This document shows positions 16,595 to 26,293 of a DNA stretch of 64,000 bases, piece by piece. A program made the position numbers and the translations under genes. The notes beneath the pieces are model-generated. The model did not search any database. It was not told the origin of the DNA and worked only from the letters and a program-made list of their open reading frames with translations. Each line of letters opens with the position of its first letter. The first letter of the stretch is position 1. The DNA is from Streptomyces sp. ATexAB-D23. GTDB lineage: Bacteria > Actinomycetota > Actinomycetes > Streptomycetales > Streptomycetaceae. The stretch is from contig NZ_KB892068.1 of assembly GCF_000373645.1 (NCBI RefSeq), positions 211,369-275,368 on the forward strand. The letters run 5' to 3'.

Positions 16595-16876
16595 CTACTT
16601 GCCCTTGGCGGCTTCCTTGAGCTTGGAGCCCGCGGAGACCTTCACGCTGTAGCCGGCCGGGATGTTGATCGGGTCGCCGGTCTGCGGGTTACGAGCGGTG
16701 CGAGCGGCACGGTGGGTGCGCTCGAAGGTCAGGAAACCGGGGATGGTGACCTTCTCGTCGCCCTTGGCGACGATCTCACCGACGGTCTCGGCGAGCGCGG
16801 CCAGCACGGCGTCGGCGTCCTTGCGGGTCACCTCGGCACGGTCGGCCAGGGCGGCCACCAGCTCACTGCGGTTCAT
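16595..16876 (-). CDS. hupA: HU family nucleoid protein
   Basis: 93 residues, the exact size of the short HU proteins. It starts MNRSELVAALADRAEVTRKDA and carries the DNA-binding arm region with ARNPQTGDPINIPAGYSVKVSAGSKLK. It bends and compacts DNA as a dimer. There is no long Lys/Ala/Pro tail, so this is the vegetative HupA type, not the sporulation-linked HupS. The ATG at 16876 is preceded by GGGAG at suitable spacing; an upstream in-frame extension is rejected. Confidence 0.95.
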   Translation of the reverse strand: MNRSELVAALADRAEVTRKDADAVLAALAETVGEIVAKGDEKVTIPGFLTFERTHRAARTARNPQTGDPINIPAGYSVKVSAGSKLKEAAKGK

Positions 16877-17230
16877 GTTGTTACTCCCGTGTTCTTCTTG
16901 CCTGTGAGGCGTGAGATCGAAGCCGATGCTGCCAGGGCCCTCGGACAGTCCCCGTACCCGGGTCTGCCCTTCAGAGGGTCCGGTAGACCTCGCGCCCTGT
17001 GGGGTCTCCCCTGGACGTAGTCCTTGAGGAAGCATCCTGCCCCCACCTGCGGCGGGAAAGCCAATCCGGCACCCTCCGGGAGTCGGACGAAAACCACCAC
17101 TGCCTCGTCGTGGTGACGTCTCGTCGACTCCCCCAAAGCGGTCCGCAGCGGGTGCGGGGCTCTGCGGGACGCGTCGCCCGCCCACCCTAAAGGGGCGTTT
17201 GGGGCACCGCGACCCACGACGCGCCGTACG
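16877..17230. other. Long spacer between malic enzyme and HU genes
   Basis: 354 bp without a credible gene. It should contain the HU promoter and the end of the malic enzyme transcript. The clearest structure is the nested stem-loop at 17078-17132. I could not settle on a promoter. Confidence 0.5.
17078..17132 (-). terminator. Nested stem-loop, possible terminator or leader structure
   Basis: Outer arms GGGAGTCG/CGACTCCC (17078-17085, 17125-17132) enclose inner arms CACCAC/GTGGTG (17095-17100, 17110-17115). It lies about 100 bp past the malic enzyme stop and 200 bp upstream of the HU start on the same strand, so it could end the first transcript or fold in the HU leader. Confidence 0.4.
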
Positions 17231-18664
17231 TCAGACGGACGTGGGCCCCGTCACAGCGACTCCGGCCGCCTTGGCGGCGTCCCGGACGGCCCCGGCGACC
17301 GCTCCGGCGACCTTGTCGTTGAAGACCGAGGGGATGATGTAGTTCGCGTTGATCTCGTCCTCGGCGACCACGTCGGCCAGGGCGCGCGCGGCGGCGAGCA
17401 TCATCTCCGTGTTGACGGTGCGCGACTGGGCGTCGAGCAGTCCGCGGAACACGCCGGGGAAGACCAGCACGTTGTTGATCTGGTTGGGGAAGTCCGAGCG
17501 TCCGGTGGCGACGACCGCCGCGGTGCGACGGGCGATGGCCGGGTCGACCTCCGGGTCCGGATTCGCGAGCGCGAACACGATCGCGCCCTCGGCCATGGCC
17601 GCCACGTCGTCCCCGTCCAGCACGTTGGGGGCGGAGACGCCGATGAAGACGTCGGCGCCGACGACGGCCTGCTTGAGGGTGCCGGTGACGTTCTCGGGGT
17701 TGGTGTTGCCGGCGATCCAGCACAGCGGCGAGTCGGGGTCGGCGGAGCGCAGGTCCTCGCGGCCCGAGTGCACCACGCCGTGGATGTCGGCGACCACGGC
17801 GTGCTTGACGCCGGCGGCGATGAGCAGCTTGAGGATCGCCGTACCGGCTGCGCCGGCGCCGGACATGACGACCCGCACGTCGCCGATCGCCTTGCCCACC
17901 ACGCGCAGGGCGTTGGTCAGCGAGGCGAGGACCACGATGGCGGTGCCGTGCTGGTCGTCGTGGAAGACGGGGATGTCCAGCGCCTCGCGCAGCCGGGCCT
18001 CGATCTCGAAGCAGCGCGGCGCGGAGATGTCCTCCAGATTGATGCCCGCGAAGCCCGGCGCGATGGCCTTGACGATCTCCACGATGGCGTCGGTGTCCTG
18101 GGTGTCCAGGCAGATCGGCCAGGCGTCGATGCCGGCGAAGCGCTTGAAGAGGGCCGCCTTGCCCTCCATCACGGGCAGCGCGGCCTTGGGGCCGATGTTG
18201 CCGAGGCCGAGGACCGCGGAGCCGTCCGTCACGACTGCGACGGAGTTGCGCTTGATGGTGAGGCGGCGGGCGTCCTCGGGGTTCTCGGCGATCGCCATGC
18301 AGACGCGGGCCACCCCGGGGGTGTAGATCATCGAGAGGTCGTCACGGTTGCGGATGGGGTGCTTGGACGCCATCTCGATCTTGCCGCCGAGGTGCATGAG
18401 GAACGTACGGTCGGAGACCTTGCCGAGGACGACGCCCTCGATGGCCCGCAGCCCCTCGACGATCTCGTCGGCGTGCGTCGTGGAGGAGGCCGCGATCGTG
18501 ACGTCGATCCGCAGCTTCTCGTGGCCGGAAGCGGTCACGTCGAGGCCGGTGACCGAGCCGCCGGAGGACTCCACGGCCGTGGTGAGCTGGGAGACCGCTG
18601 TGCCGCTCGCGGGCACCTCCAGCCTGACCGTCATCGAGTACGAGACGCTGGGCGCCGTTGCCAT
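17231..18664 (-). CDS. NAD-dependent malic enzyme with N-terminal ACT domain
   Basis: 477 residues. An ACT-like regulatory domain (about 8-85) precedes the malic enzyme core: IYTPGVARVCMAI, the malate-binding NIGPKAALPVMEGKAALFK, the metal site INLEDISAPRCFEIE and FHDDQHGTAIV, and the nucleotide loop MSGAGAAGTAI. It decarboxylates malate to pyruvate, producing NADH, and feeds gluconeogenic/acetyl-CoA metabolism. I chose the ATG at 18664 because GAAGGA lies 8 nt upstream; longer starts at 18694 and 18721 lack this. A wide inverted repeat lies just upstream. Confidence 0.92.
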   Translation of the reverse strand: MATAPSVSYSMTVRLEVPASGTAVSQLTTAVESSGGSVTGLDVTASGHEKLRIDVTIAASSTTHADEIVEGLRAIEGVVLGKVSDRTFLMHLGGKIEMASKHPIRNRDDLSMIYTPGVARVCMAIAENPEDARRLTIKRNSVAVVTDGSAVLGLGNIGPKAALPVMEGKAALFKRFAGIDAWPICLDTQDTDAIVEIVKAIAPGFAGINLEDISAPRCFEIEARLREALDIPVFHDDQHGTAIVVLASLTNALRVVGKAIGDVRVVMSGAGAAGTAILKLLIAAGVKHAVVADIHGVVHSGREDLRSADPDSPLCWIAGNTNPENVTGTLKQAVVGADVFIGVSAPNVLDGDDVAAMAEGAIVFALANPDPEVDPAIARRTAAVVATGRSDFPNQINNVLVFPGVFRGLLDAQSRTVNTEMMLAAARALADVVAEDEINANYIIPSVFNDKVAGAVAGAVRDAAKAAGVAVTGPTSV

Positions 18665-18700
18665 GGCCGAGTCCTTCGCTTTCCTTAGCTTCATTGCTAC

Positions 18701-18739
18701 GCGTGTCCGAAGCCCGAGCATCCTCGGTAGCGGACACGC
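18701..18739. promoter_or_regulatory. Inverted repeat upstream of the malic enzyme gene
   Basis: GCGTGTCCG at 18701-18709 and CGGACACGC at 18731-18739, 30 bp centre to centre (about three helical turns). The spacing suits a dimer of dimers or a looped repressor. No family can be named. Confidence 0.4.
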
Positions 18740-18840
18740 CTTCCGATATTCGCACCTACCGACGAGTAGCCGTTAATGACTGTCGCAGCGCGGAAACTGT
18801 TTTCCACCATACGAGAAGATGGGGGTGCGACGGAACCCCT

Positions 18841-18904
18841 GCCGGGGGCCGCGCGGGGGAACGGGGAAGGAAGAGGGGAACGGGGAAGGAACGGGGAGGG
18901 AACG
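18841..18904 (-). other. C-rich, G-poor tract on the minus strand (purine-rich on plus)
   Basis: The plus strand is built from imperfect copies of GGGGAACGGGGAAGGAA. On the minus strand this is a C/T tract with almost no G, directly downstream of the hairpin at 18905-18946. It could work as a Rho loading region or arise by slippage. Confidence 0.4.
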
Positions 18905-18946
18905 CGAAGAGGCCCGCGCCACCGGAGGGTGACGCGGGCCTCTTCG
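18905..18946 (-). terminator. Hairpin terminator
   Basis: Perfect 14-bp arms CGAAGAGGCCCGCG/CGCGGGCCTCTTCG with a 14-nt loop. It ends transcripts coming from the HelD-like gene or from the candidate small RNA. Confidence 0.8.
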
Positions 18947-19049
18947 TTCAGTTGAACGGCACCGGCCCGCCATGCTCGCCTCGCGGCAAGTGGTCGCTCG
19001 AAGCGACTAAGGTTGGGCCCGGGGGCTTGGATCGAGCCGGTGCCGCTTC
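18905..19049 (-). ncRNA. Candidate structured small RNA, about 145 nt
   Basis: Downstream of an exact GGAAT-N18-GTT promoter and ending at the hairpin terminator, this segment has a closing stem of 10 bp (CGGCACCGGC at 18957-18966 with its complement at 19036-19045), an inner hairpin GTCGCT-CGA-AGCGAC (18993-19007) and a small GTTCA/TGAAC hairpin just before the terminator. It has no open frame with a ribosome-binding site. A closing stem at the 5' end, an internal hairpin and a terminator are what a free-standing regulatory RNA looks like. It could instead be the 3' UTR of the HelD-like mRNA. No expression evidence. Confidence 0.5.
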
Positions 19050-19055
19050 CAGGCT

Positions 19056-19081
19056 AACAAACCACCTGGAAAAGTGATTCC
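19056..19081 (-). promoter_or_regulatory. Sigma-R-type promoter
   Basis: On the minus strand GGAAT (19081-19077), 18 bp, then GTT (19058-19056): the exact consensus GGAAT-N18-GTT of SigR, the thiol-oxidative-stress sigma factor of streptomycetes. It fires leftwards, away from the HelD-like gene and into the structured segment. The predicted start is near 19049. Confidence 0.55.
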
Positions 19082-19125
19082 CCCGCGCGGGTTGACCCGG
19101 AAAGCGACCGTCCGCCGCCCCCGCT

Positions 19126-21504
<2,379 letters not shown>

Positions 21505-21678
21505 CGAGGCCCCCTTCTGACGTGCATTGGGCAGCCGTCAAGCCTATGCGACGGGGGCCCTTCGCGCACCTGCCGCCCCGCCCGCGCGGGGCGCTTCCGG
21601 ATATCGATTGCGTGACGGGCCCCCGGGGCACCGCCGGTGCCGGGGCGGCCGCGTCAACTCCACTCGTACGATGACCGG

Positions 21679-22218
21679 ATGAACGCCGATCCGCGCGACG
21701 ACCGTCTCCTGGCCGGTTCCCTGGTGCTCCGCCCCTGGCTGCCCGGCGACCTCGGGGTGCTGCTCGACGCCTACCGCGATCCGGCGATCCGGGCGGGCTC
21801 GCGGGCGCCCGTGGCGGACGAGGCGGCGGCCGCCGCGTGGCTGCGGACCCAGGAGGAGGGCCGGGCCTCGGGTCTGCGGTACGGCTTCGCGGTGGTGGAC
21901 CCGGGGCTCGGGGACGGTCCGGTGGGCAACGTCGCCCTCTCCTTCCCGGCGCCCGGCTCGCCCTCGGCCGAGGTGGGGTACTGGACGGCGGCGCCCGCAC
22001 GCGGCCGGGGCCTCGCCCCGCGCGCCCTCGAAGCGCTCTCGGACTGGGCGTTCTCGCGGTTCGCCGGGGACGGGCTCGTCCGGCTCGAACTGCTGCACCA
22101 GGTGGGCAACGAGGCGTCGTGCCGGGTGGCGGAGAAGGCCGGGTACGCCTTCACGGAGCTGCTGCCCCCGTGCCCGCCGTGGCCGGACGAGGGCCACCGC
22201 CACACGCGCGCGGCGTAG
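21679..22218 (+). CDS. GNAT family N-acetyltransferase
   Basis: 179 residues with the RimJ/RimL-type order: LVLRPWLPGDL at the start, VGYWTAAPARGRGLAPRAL forming the acetyl-CoA pyrophosphate loop, then LELLHQVGNEASCRVAEKAGY. It should transfer an acetyl group to an amine; the substrate (protein N-terminus, antibiotic or metabolite) cannot be told. It starts at the ATG at 21679, the first methionine of the family-like part. It converges on a second GNAT gene. Confidence 0.85.
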   Translation: MNADPRDDRLLAGSLVLRPWLPGDLGVLLDAYRDPAIRAGSRAPVADEAAAAAWLRTQEEGRASGLRYGFAVVDPGLGDGPVGNVALSFPAPGSPSAEVGYWTAAPARGRGLAPRALEALSDWAFSRFAGDGLVRLELLHQVGNEASCRVAEKAGYAFTELLPPCPPWPDEGHRHTRAA

Positions 22219-22345
22219 CCGGGTCCTCCTGGGCGATGCGTCCGGCCATCAGGGCCACCGCCACGCGCGCGCGGCGTAGCCGGAGCACCACCGAGCCGGG
22301 TTCCACGAATCAACGCCACCGCACACGCGCGCGGGGTGGCCGGCC
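22191..22345. repeat. Three imperfect direct repeats at the GNAT gene end
   Basis: A unit of about 31 bp (GGGCCACCGCCACACGCGCG and then CGGCGTAGCCGG) begins at 22191, 22252 and about 22314, a period of 61-62 bp. The first copy contains the stop codon of the GNAT gene; the third is degenerate. Confidence 0.75.
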
Positions 22346-22349
22346 GGCC

Positions 22350-22922
22350 TCAGTCCCGCGCGCCGGTCACCGGGCCGTCGTGCAGGATGCGCTGGAAGAG
22401 CCGGTGGTCGCGCCACTCGCCGTCGATGTGGAGGTAGCGCGGGGCCATGCCGAACTCCTCGAACCCGCATTTTTCGAGCACCCGTTGGGACGCCGTGTTG
22501 TGCGGGACCGTGCCCGCTTCGATCCGGTGCAGCCGCAGCTCGTCCCGGGCCAGCCCGCAGATGAGCCGCACCGCCGCCGTGGCCAGGCCCCGGCCCGCGT
22601 ACGCGACGTCCACCCAGTAGCCGAGGGTCGCGCTGCGGAACGGGCCGAGCACCACGGCGTTGAGGTTGAATCCGCCGACCGCCCGGTCCTCGCCGTCGCA
22701 CAGCACCCACGGCACCACGCGACCCGCCGCCCGCTCCGCGAGGAGTCCGGCCAGCCGCTCGCGCTGCCCCTGCGGTGTGTAGAAGGAGTCGGGCCGCTCC
22801 GGCTCCCAGGGCTTCATGTACGCCCGGCTGCGGGTCAGCGAGGCGGCGAGGGAGGCGGCGTCGGACGCCGACGCGGGGCGCAGCCGGATCTCCGCGTCGA
22901 GCGGGTGCACGTCATCGATCAT
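22350..22922 (-). CDS. GNAT acetyltransferase, RimJ/RimL type
   Basis: 190 residues: IRLRPASASDAASL, then LGYWVDVAYAGRGLATAAVRLI (acetyl-CoA binding loop), then RIEAGTVPHNTASQRVLEKCGF, the standard RimJ/RimL ending. It probably acetylates a protein N-terminus or a small amine. It is not closely similar to the converging GNAT gene at 21679, so this is not a recent duplication. ATG at 22922. Confidence 0.88.
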   Translation of the reverse strand: MIDDVHPLDAEIRLRPASASDAASLAASLTRSRAYMKPWEPERPDSFYTPQGQRERLAGLLAERAAGRVVPWVLCDGEDRAVGGFNLNAVVLGPFRSATLGYWVDVAYAGRGLATAAVRLICGLARDELRLHRIEAGTVPHNTASQRVLEKCGFEEFGMAPRYLHIDGEWRDHRLFQRILHDGPVTGARD

Positions 22923-23022
22923 GACCGCACGCTATCCGGGCCGCCGATGGCGTGGACGCTCGCGTAGGCGGCTGCGCTTCCCGGCCATGGAACGGGCGCC
23001 TCGCCGCCCCTTCACTGGACCC

Positions 23023-23601
23023 ATGACCACCACCGCCCGGCCCGACCGGCCGACCCCCGCATCCCACCGTCTCGTCCTCGGCGCCGCCGCCGTCACCACC
23101 GGTCTGACGGCCGGCACCTTCTACGCGTTCTCCTGCGCGGTGATGCCCGCGCTCGGGCGCAGCGACGACCGGACCTTCATCGCGGTCATGCGGGACATCA
23201 ACGACGTCATCGAGAACCCGGTCTTCTTCGCCGGCTTCTTCGGCGCCCTGCTGCTGACCGCCGTCGCCGCCTGGCAGCACCGCCGCTCCCCCGGGCCGCG
23301 CGGGTGGATCGTCGCCGCGCTCGTGGTGTACGCCGTGGCGTTCCTGCTCACCTCGGGCGTCAACGTGCCCCTCAACAACGCCCTCGCCGACGCCGGGGAC
23401 CCCGCGCGCCTCTCCGATCCGGCCGCCGTGCGGGACCGGTTCGAGGACGCCTGGAACGCGTGGAACACCCTGCGCGCCCTCCTGTGCACCGCCGCGCTCG
23501 CGCTCTTGCTGCGCGCCCCGTACGCCGGTGCGCGCCGGAGTGGCCCCGCTCAGGAACCGGCGTATTTGGCGTCGGCCGCCGGGTCCAGGGCCAGCCGGTA
23601 G
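23023..23601 (+). CDS. DUF1772 membrane protein
   Basis: 192 residues with four predicted membrane helices. TAGTFYAFSCAVMPALGR, NDVIENPVFFAGFFGALLL, TSGVNVPLNNALA and WNAWNTLRALLCTAALALL are typical of DUF1772, a family that includes anthrone-oxygenase-like proteins. Activity here is unknown. Its last 52 bp overlap, tail to tail, the end of the NnaR gene, so the two transcripts are antisense to each other at their ends. Confidence 0.85.
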   Translation: MTTTARPDRPTPASHRLVLGAAAVTTGLTAGTFYAFSCAVMPALGRSDDRTFIAVMRDINDVIENPVFFAGFFGALLLTAVAAWQHRRSPGPRGWIVAALVVYAVAFLLTSGVNVPLNNALADAGDPARLSDPAAVRDRFEDAWNAWNTLRALLCTAALALLLRAPYAGARRSGPAQEPAYLASAAGSRASR

Positions 23602-24701
23602 CCGCGCTTGACCACGGTCTGGATCAGCCGGGGCACGCCCAGCGCGGTGCGCAGCCTGGCCATCGCCGTCTCCACCGCGTGCTCGTCCGTACCGCTGCCG
23701 GGCAGGGCGCGCAGTAGGTCGGCGCGGGAGACCACCCAGCCCGGCCGGCGGGCCAGGGTGTGCAGCAGGGCCATCCCGGCCGGCGGCACCGCGCGCAGCT
23801 CCTCGTCGACCAGGACGGCGTGGCCGCGGATCTCGACGCGGTGGCCGGCGACGGGCAGCGTGCGGGCGCGGGCGGGCAGTTCCCGGCAGATGAGCTGGAC
23901 GAGCGGACCGAGCCGGAAGCGTTCCGGCTGGACGGTGTCGATGCCGCGCGCCTGCAACGGCACGGCGGTGACCGGGCCGACACAGGCGGGCACGACGTCG
24001 CCGCGCAGGGCGGTCACCGCCTCGGCGAGCAGCCCGCGCTCCTCGGCCCGGCGCAGCAGCGAGGCGGCGGCCGGGGCGCTGGTGAAGGTCACCGCGTCCA
24101 GGGCGCGCGCGACGGTGAGGTCCAGGAGACGGTCCAGGGGCGCGATGTCCTCCGGCGGCATCCAGCGGTAGACGGGGACGCCGACGACCTCGCCGCCGGC
24201 CTCCCGCAGCGACTCCACGAAACCGGGGAGGGGTTCGCCGTGCAGCTGGAGGGCGACGCGGCGGCCGTCGACGCCCTGGGCCAGGAGCCGTTCGAGGACC
24301 TCGGCCATGGACTCGGACGCCGGTGACCAGGTTTCGGTCAGGCCGGCGGCGCGGACGGCGCCCTTCACCTTGGGGCCGCGCGCCAGGAGTTCGACGCCGC
24401 GCAGGGTCTCCAGGAGCCGGTCGCCGATGCCCCAGCCGTCGGCGGCCTCGATCCAGCCGCGGAAGCCGATCGCGGTGGTCGCGACGACCACGTCCGGGGC
24501 GTCGGCGATCAGTTCCTCGGTGGCGGCGAGCAGTTCGCCGTCGTCGGCGAGCGGCACGATCCGCAGGGCGGGGGCGTGCACCACGGCGGCGCCCCGGCGC
24601 CGCAGCAGGGTGCCCAGCTCCTCCGCCCGGCGTGCGGCGGTGACCCCGACCGTGAAGCCGGAAAGGGGCCCGTGCTGTGCGTCGTGCTGTCCGTCGTGCA
24701 T
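23550..24701 (-). CDS. nnaR: NnaR-type regulator: uroporphyrinogen-III synthase domain plus winged helix
   Basis: 383 residues. Residues about 15-260 have the HemD fold (SGFTVGVTAARRAEELGTLL, VVATTAIGFRGWIEAA, VTFTSAPAAASLL); about 280-375 form an OmpR-type winged helix (GHAVLVDEELRAVPPAGMALLHTLA, ending LIQTVVKRGYRL). This two-domain protein is the NnaR family, which works with GlnR on nitrate/nitrite genes. It follows narK on the same strand. I prefer the ATG at 24701; an in-frame TTG at 24761 would start only 28 bp from the GlnR box, inside the expected promoter. A heme-synthesis role cannot be excluded. Confidence 0.85.
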   Translation of the reverse strand: MHDGQHDAQHGPLSGFTVGVTAARRAEELGTLLRRRGAAVVHAPALRIVPLADDGELLAATEELIADAPDVVVATTAIGFRGWIEAADGWGIGDRLLETLRGVELLARGPKVKGAVRAAGLTETWSPASESMAEVLERLLAQGVDGRRVALQLHGEPLPGFVESLREAGGEVVGVPVYRWMPPEDIAPLDRLLDLTVARALDAVTFTSAPAAASLLRRAEERGLLAEAVTALRGDVVPACVGPVTAVPLQARGIDTVQPERFRLGPLVQLICRELPARARTLPVAGHRVEIRGHAVLVDEELRAVPPAGMALLHTLARRPGWVVSRADLLRALPGSGTDEHAVETAMARLRTALGVPRLIQTVVKRGYRLALDPAADAKYAGS

Positions 24702-24789
24702 GAGGTCTACCCGGCTCTCGTCCCGCTGCTGCTCGATGGTGCGGAGGACCGAGCCTGCCAACGCCGCGTGACAGACCCGGTTCAGCCGT

Positions 24790-24805
24790 ATTTCCCGCTC
24801 GTTAC
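24790..24805 (-). promoter_or_regulatory. GlnR box upstream of nnaR
   Basis: On the minus strand GTAAC-GAGCGG-GAAAT matches the GlnR consensus gTnAc-N6-GaAAc with one mismatch (final T). It lies in the narK-nnaR gap, 88 bp upstream of the chosen nnaR start, where GlnR would activate or repress by nitrogen state. Confidence 0.65.
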
Positions 24806-24827
24806 GGCGCCGGGCGCCGCCCCTGCA

Positions 24828-26162
24828 TCATCCCACCTCGGCGTGGCTGAGCTGGGGCTTCGCGAGGGCCGCCGCGGCGGGGCGAAGGTATACCGCCCAG
24901 GTGAGCGCCGAACACACCGCGTAGAAGGCGAGGAAGGACCAGAAGGCGGCCGTTCCGGTGCCCGAGGTCTCGAAGGACCGGCGGAAGGCCAGGTTGACGG
25001 CGAGCCCGCCGAGCGCCCCGGCCGCGCCGATCAGGCCCATCGCCGCCCCGGACAGCCGCCGCCCCCGGGCCGCCGCCTCCTCGCCGCGCAGCCCCCGGGC
25101 GAGGGCCTGGGCGTGGAAGACGCCGGGGATCATCTTGTACGTCGAGCCGTTGCCGAGCCCGGACAGCGCGAACAGGGCGGTGAAGCCGACGAGGAACACG
25201 GGCAGTGACGCGGTGCGGGACGCGTATACGACGACGCAGGTCGCGGCGGCCATCGCGGCGAAGTTGACGAGGGTGATGCGGGCGCCGCCGTACCGGTCGG
25301 CCAGCCGGCCGCCGACGGGCCGGACCAGCGAGCCGAGCAGCGGGCCGATGAAGGTGAGCGAGGCGGCCTGGAGAGGGGTGCGGCCGAACCCGGTCTGGAG
25401 GACGAGCCCGAACGCGAAGCTGTAGCCGATGAACGAGCCGAACGTGCCGATGTAGAGCACCGCCATGATCCAGGTGTGCGGGTCGCGCACCGCGTCCTTC
25501 GCGGCCCCGGTGTCGTTCCGTACGGGCGCCAGGTTGTCCATGAAGAGCGCGGCGCACACCGCGGCCAGCAGGATCAGCGGGATGTACGCGCCGAGCACGA
25601 TCCGCGGGTGCGCGGCCCCCGCCGTGCCGATCACCAGGAGCCCGGCCAGCTGCACCACGGGCACGCCGATGTTGCCGCCGCCCGCGTTGAGGCCGAGCGC
25701 CCAGCCCTTGTGGCGCAGCGGGAAGAAGGCGTTGATGTTGGTCATCGAGGAGGCGAAGTTGCCGCCGCCGATCCCGGTGAGCGCGGCCACCGTGAGGAAG
25801 GTGGCGTACGAGGTCCCCGGCTTCATCACCACGAGGGCGGCGACCGTCGGCACGAGCAGGGTGAGCGCGCTGAACACCGTCCAGTTCCGGCCACCGAACC
25901 GGGCCACCGCGAAGGTGTACGGCACCCGGACGAGGGCCCCGACCAGCGTCGCGGTGGAGATCAGGAAGAACTTGCCGGCCGGGTCGACCCCGTACTCCGG
26001 TCCCATGAACAGGACCATCACGGACCACAGGGTCCAGACGGAGAAGCCGATGTGCTCGGACAGGACGGAGAACCAGAGGTTGCGGCGGGCGATCCGCTCG
26101 CCCCTGGTCCGCCAGAAGGTCTCGTCCTCCGGGTCCCACTGCTCGATCCAACGGCCGGCCAT
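24828..26162 (-). CDS. narK: Nitrate/nitrite transporter NarK (MFS)
   Basis: 444 residues, 12 predicted helices. Both nitrate signature motifs are present: GIGGGNFASSMTNINAFFP in helix 5 and GLGNGSTYKMIPGVF in helix 11. It exchanges nitrate and nitrite, or imports nitrate with protons, across the cytoplasmic membrane. It is followed by nnaR after 126 bp. ATG at 26162; the upstream frame stays open but lacks a better start. Confidence 0.93.
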   Translation of the reverse strand: MAGRWIEQWDPEDETFWRTRGERIARRNLWFSVLSEHIGFSVWTLWSVMVLFMGPEYGVDPAGKFFLISTATLVGALVRVPYTFAVARFGGRNWTVFSALTLLVPTVAALVVMKPGTSYATFLTVAALTGIGGGNFASSMTNINAFFPLRHKGWALGLNAGGGNIGVPVVQLAGLLVIGTAGAAHPRIVLGAYIPLILLAAVCAALFMDNLAPVRNDTGAAKDAVRDPHTWIMAVLYIGTFGSFIGYSFAFGLVLQTGFGRTPLQAASLTFIGPLLGSLVRPVGGRLADRYGGARITLVNFAAMAAATCVVVYASRTASLPVFLVGFTALFALSGLGNGSTYKMIPGVFHAQALARGLRGEEAAARGRRLSGAAMGLIGAAGALGGLAVNLAFRRSFETSGTGTAAFWSFLAFYAVCSALTWAVYLRPAAAALAKPQLSHAEVG

Positions 26163-26215
26163 CACGCGCCTCCACGGGGGGCTCGGGGGTGTTGTCCCGA
26201 ACCTAGGGAGCGCGC

Positions 26216-26231
26216 GTTTCGGCGCGGTGCC
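26216..26231 (-). promoter_or_regulatory. Weak GlnR-like box upstream of narK
   Basis: On the minus strand GGCAC-CGCGCC-GAAAC: the GAAAC half is perfect, the first half matches poorly. It is about 55 bp upstream of the narK start. Confidence 0.35.
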
Positions 26232-26293
26232 GCGAGGTGACCTGTGGGCAACCTTGCTCTCACCGGGCCGGGGCCGGCCCGGTGAGACGGGGG

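Larger units (their letters stand above)
18665..19125. other. 461-bp spacer between malic enzyme and the HelD-like gene
   Basis: No protein gene is credible here. It holds, in order, an inverted repeat at 18701-18739 (possible operator of the malic enzyme), a purine-rich tract at about 18841-18904, a hairpin terminator, a structured segment and a sigma-R-type promoter, each listed separately. Confidence 0.7.

Noticed and set aside
24701-24761. TTG at 24761 as the nnaR start
   Set aside because: It is only 28 bp from the GlnR box and has no ribosome-binding site; the ATG at 24701 fits better.
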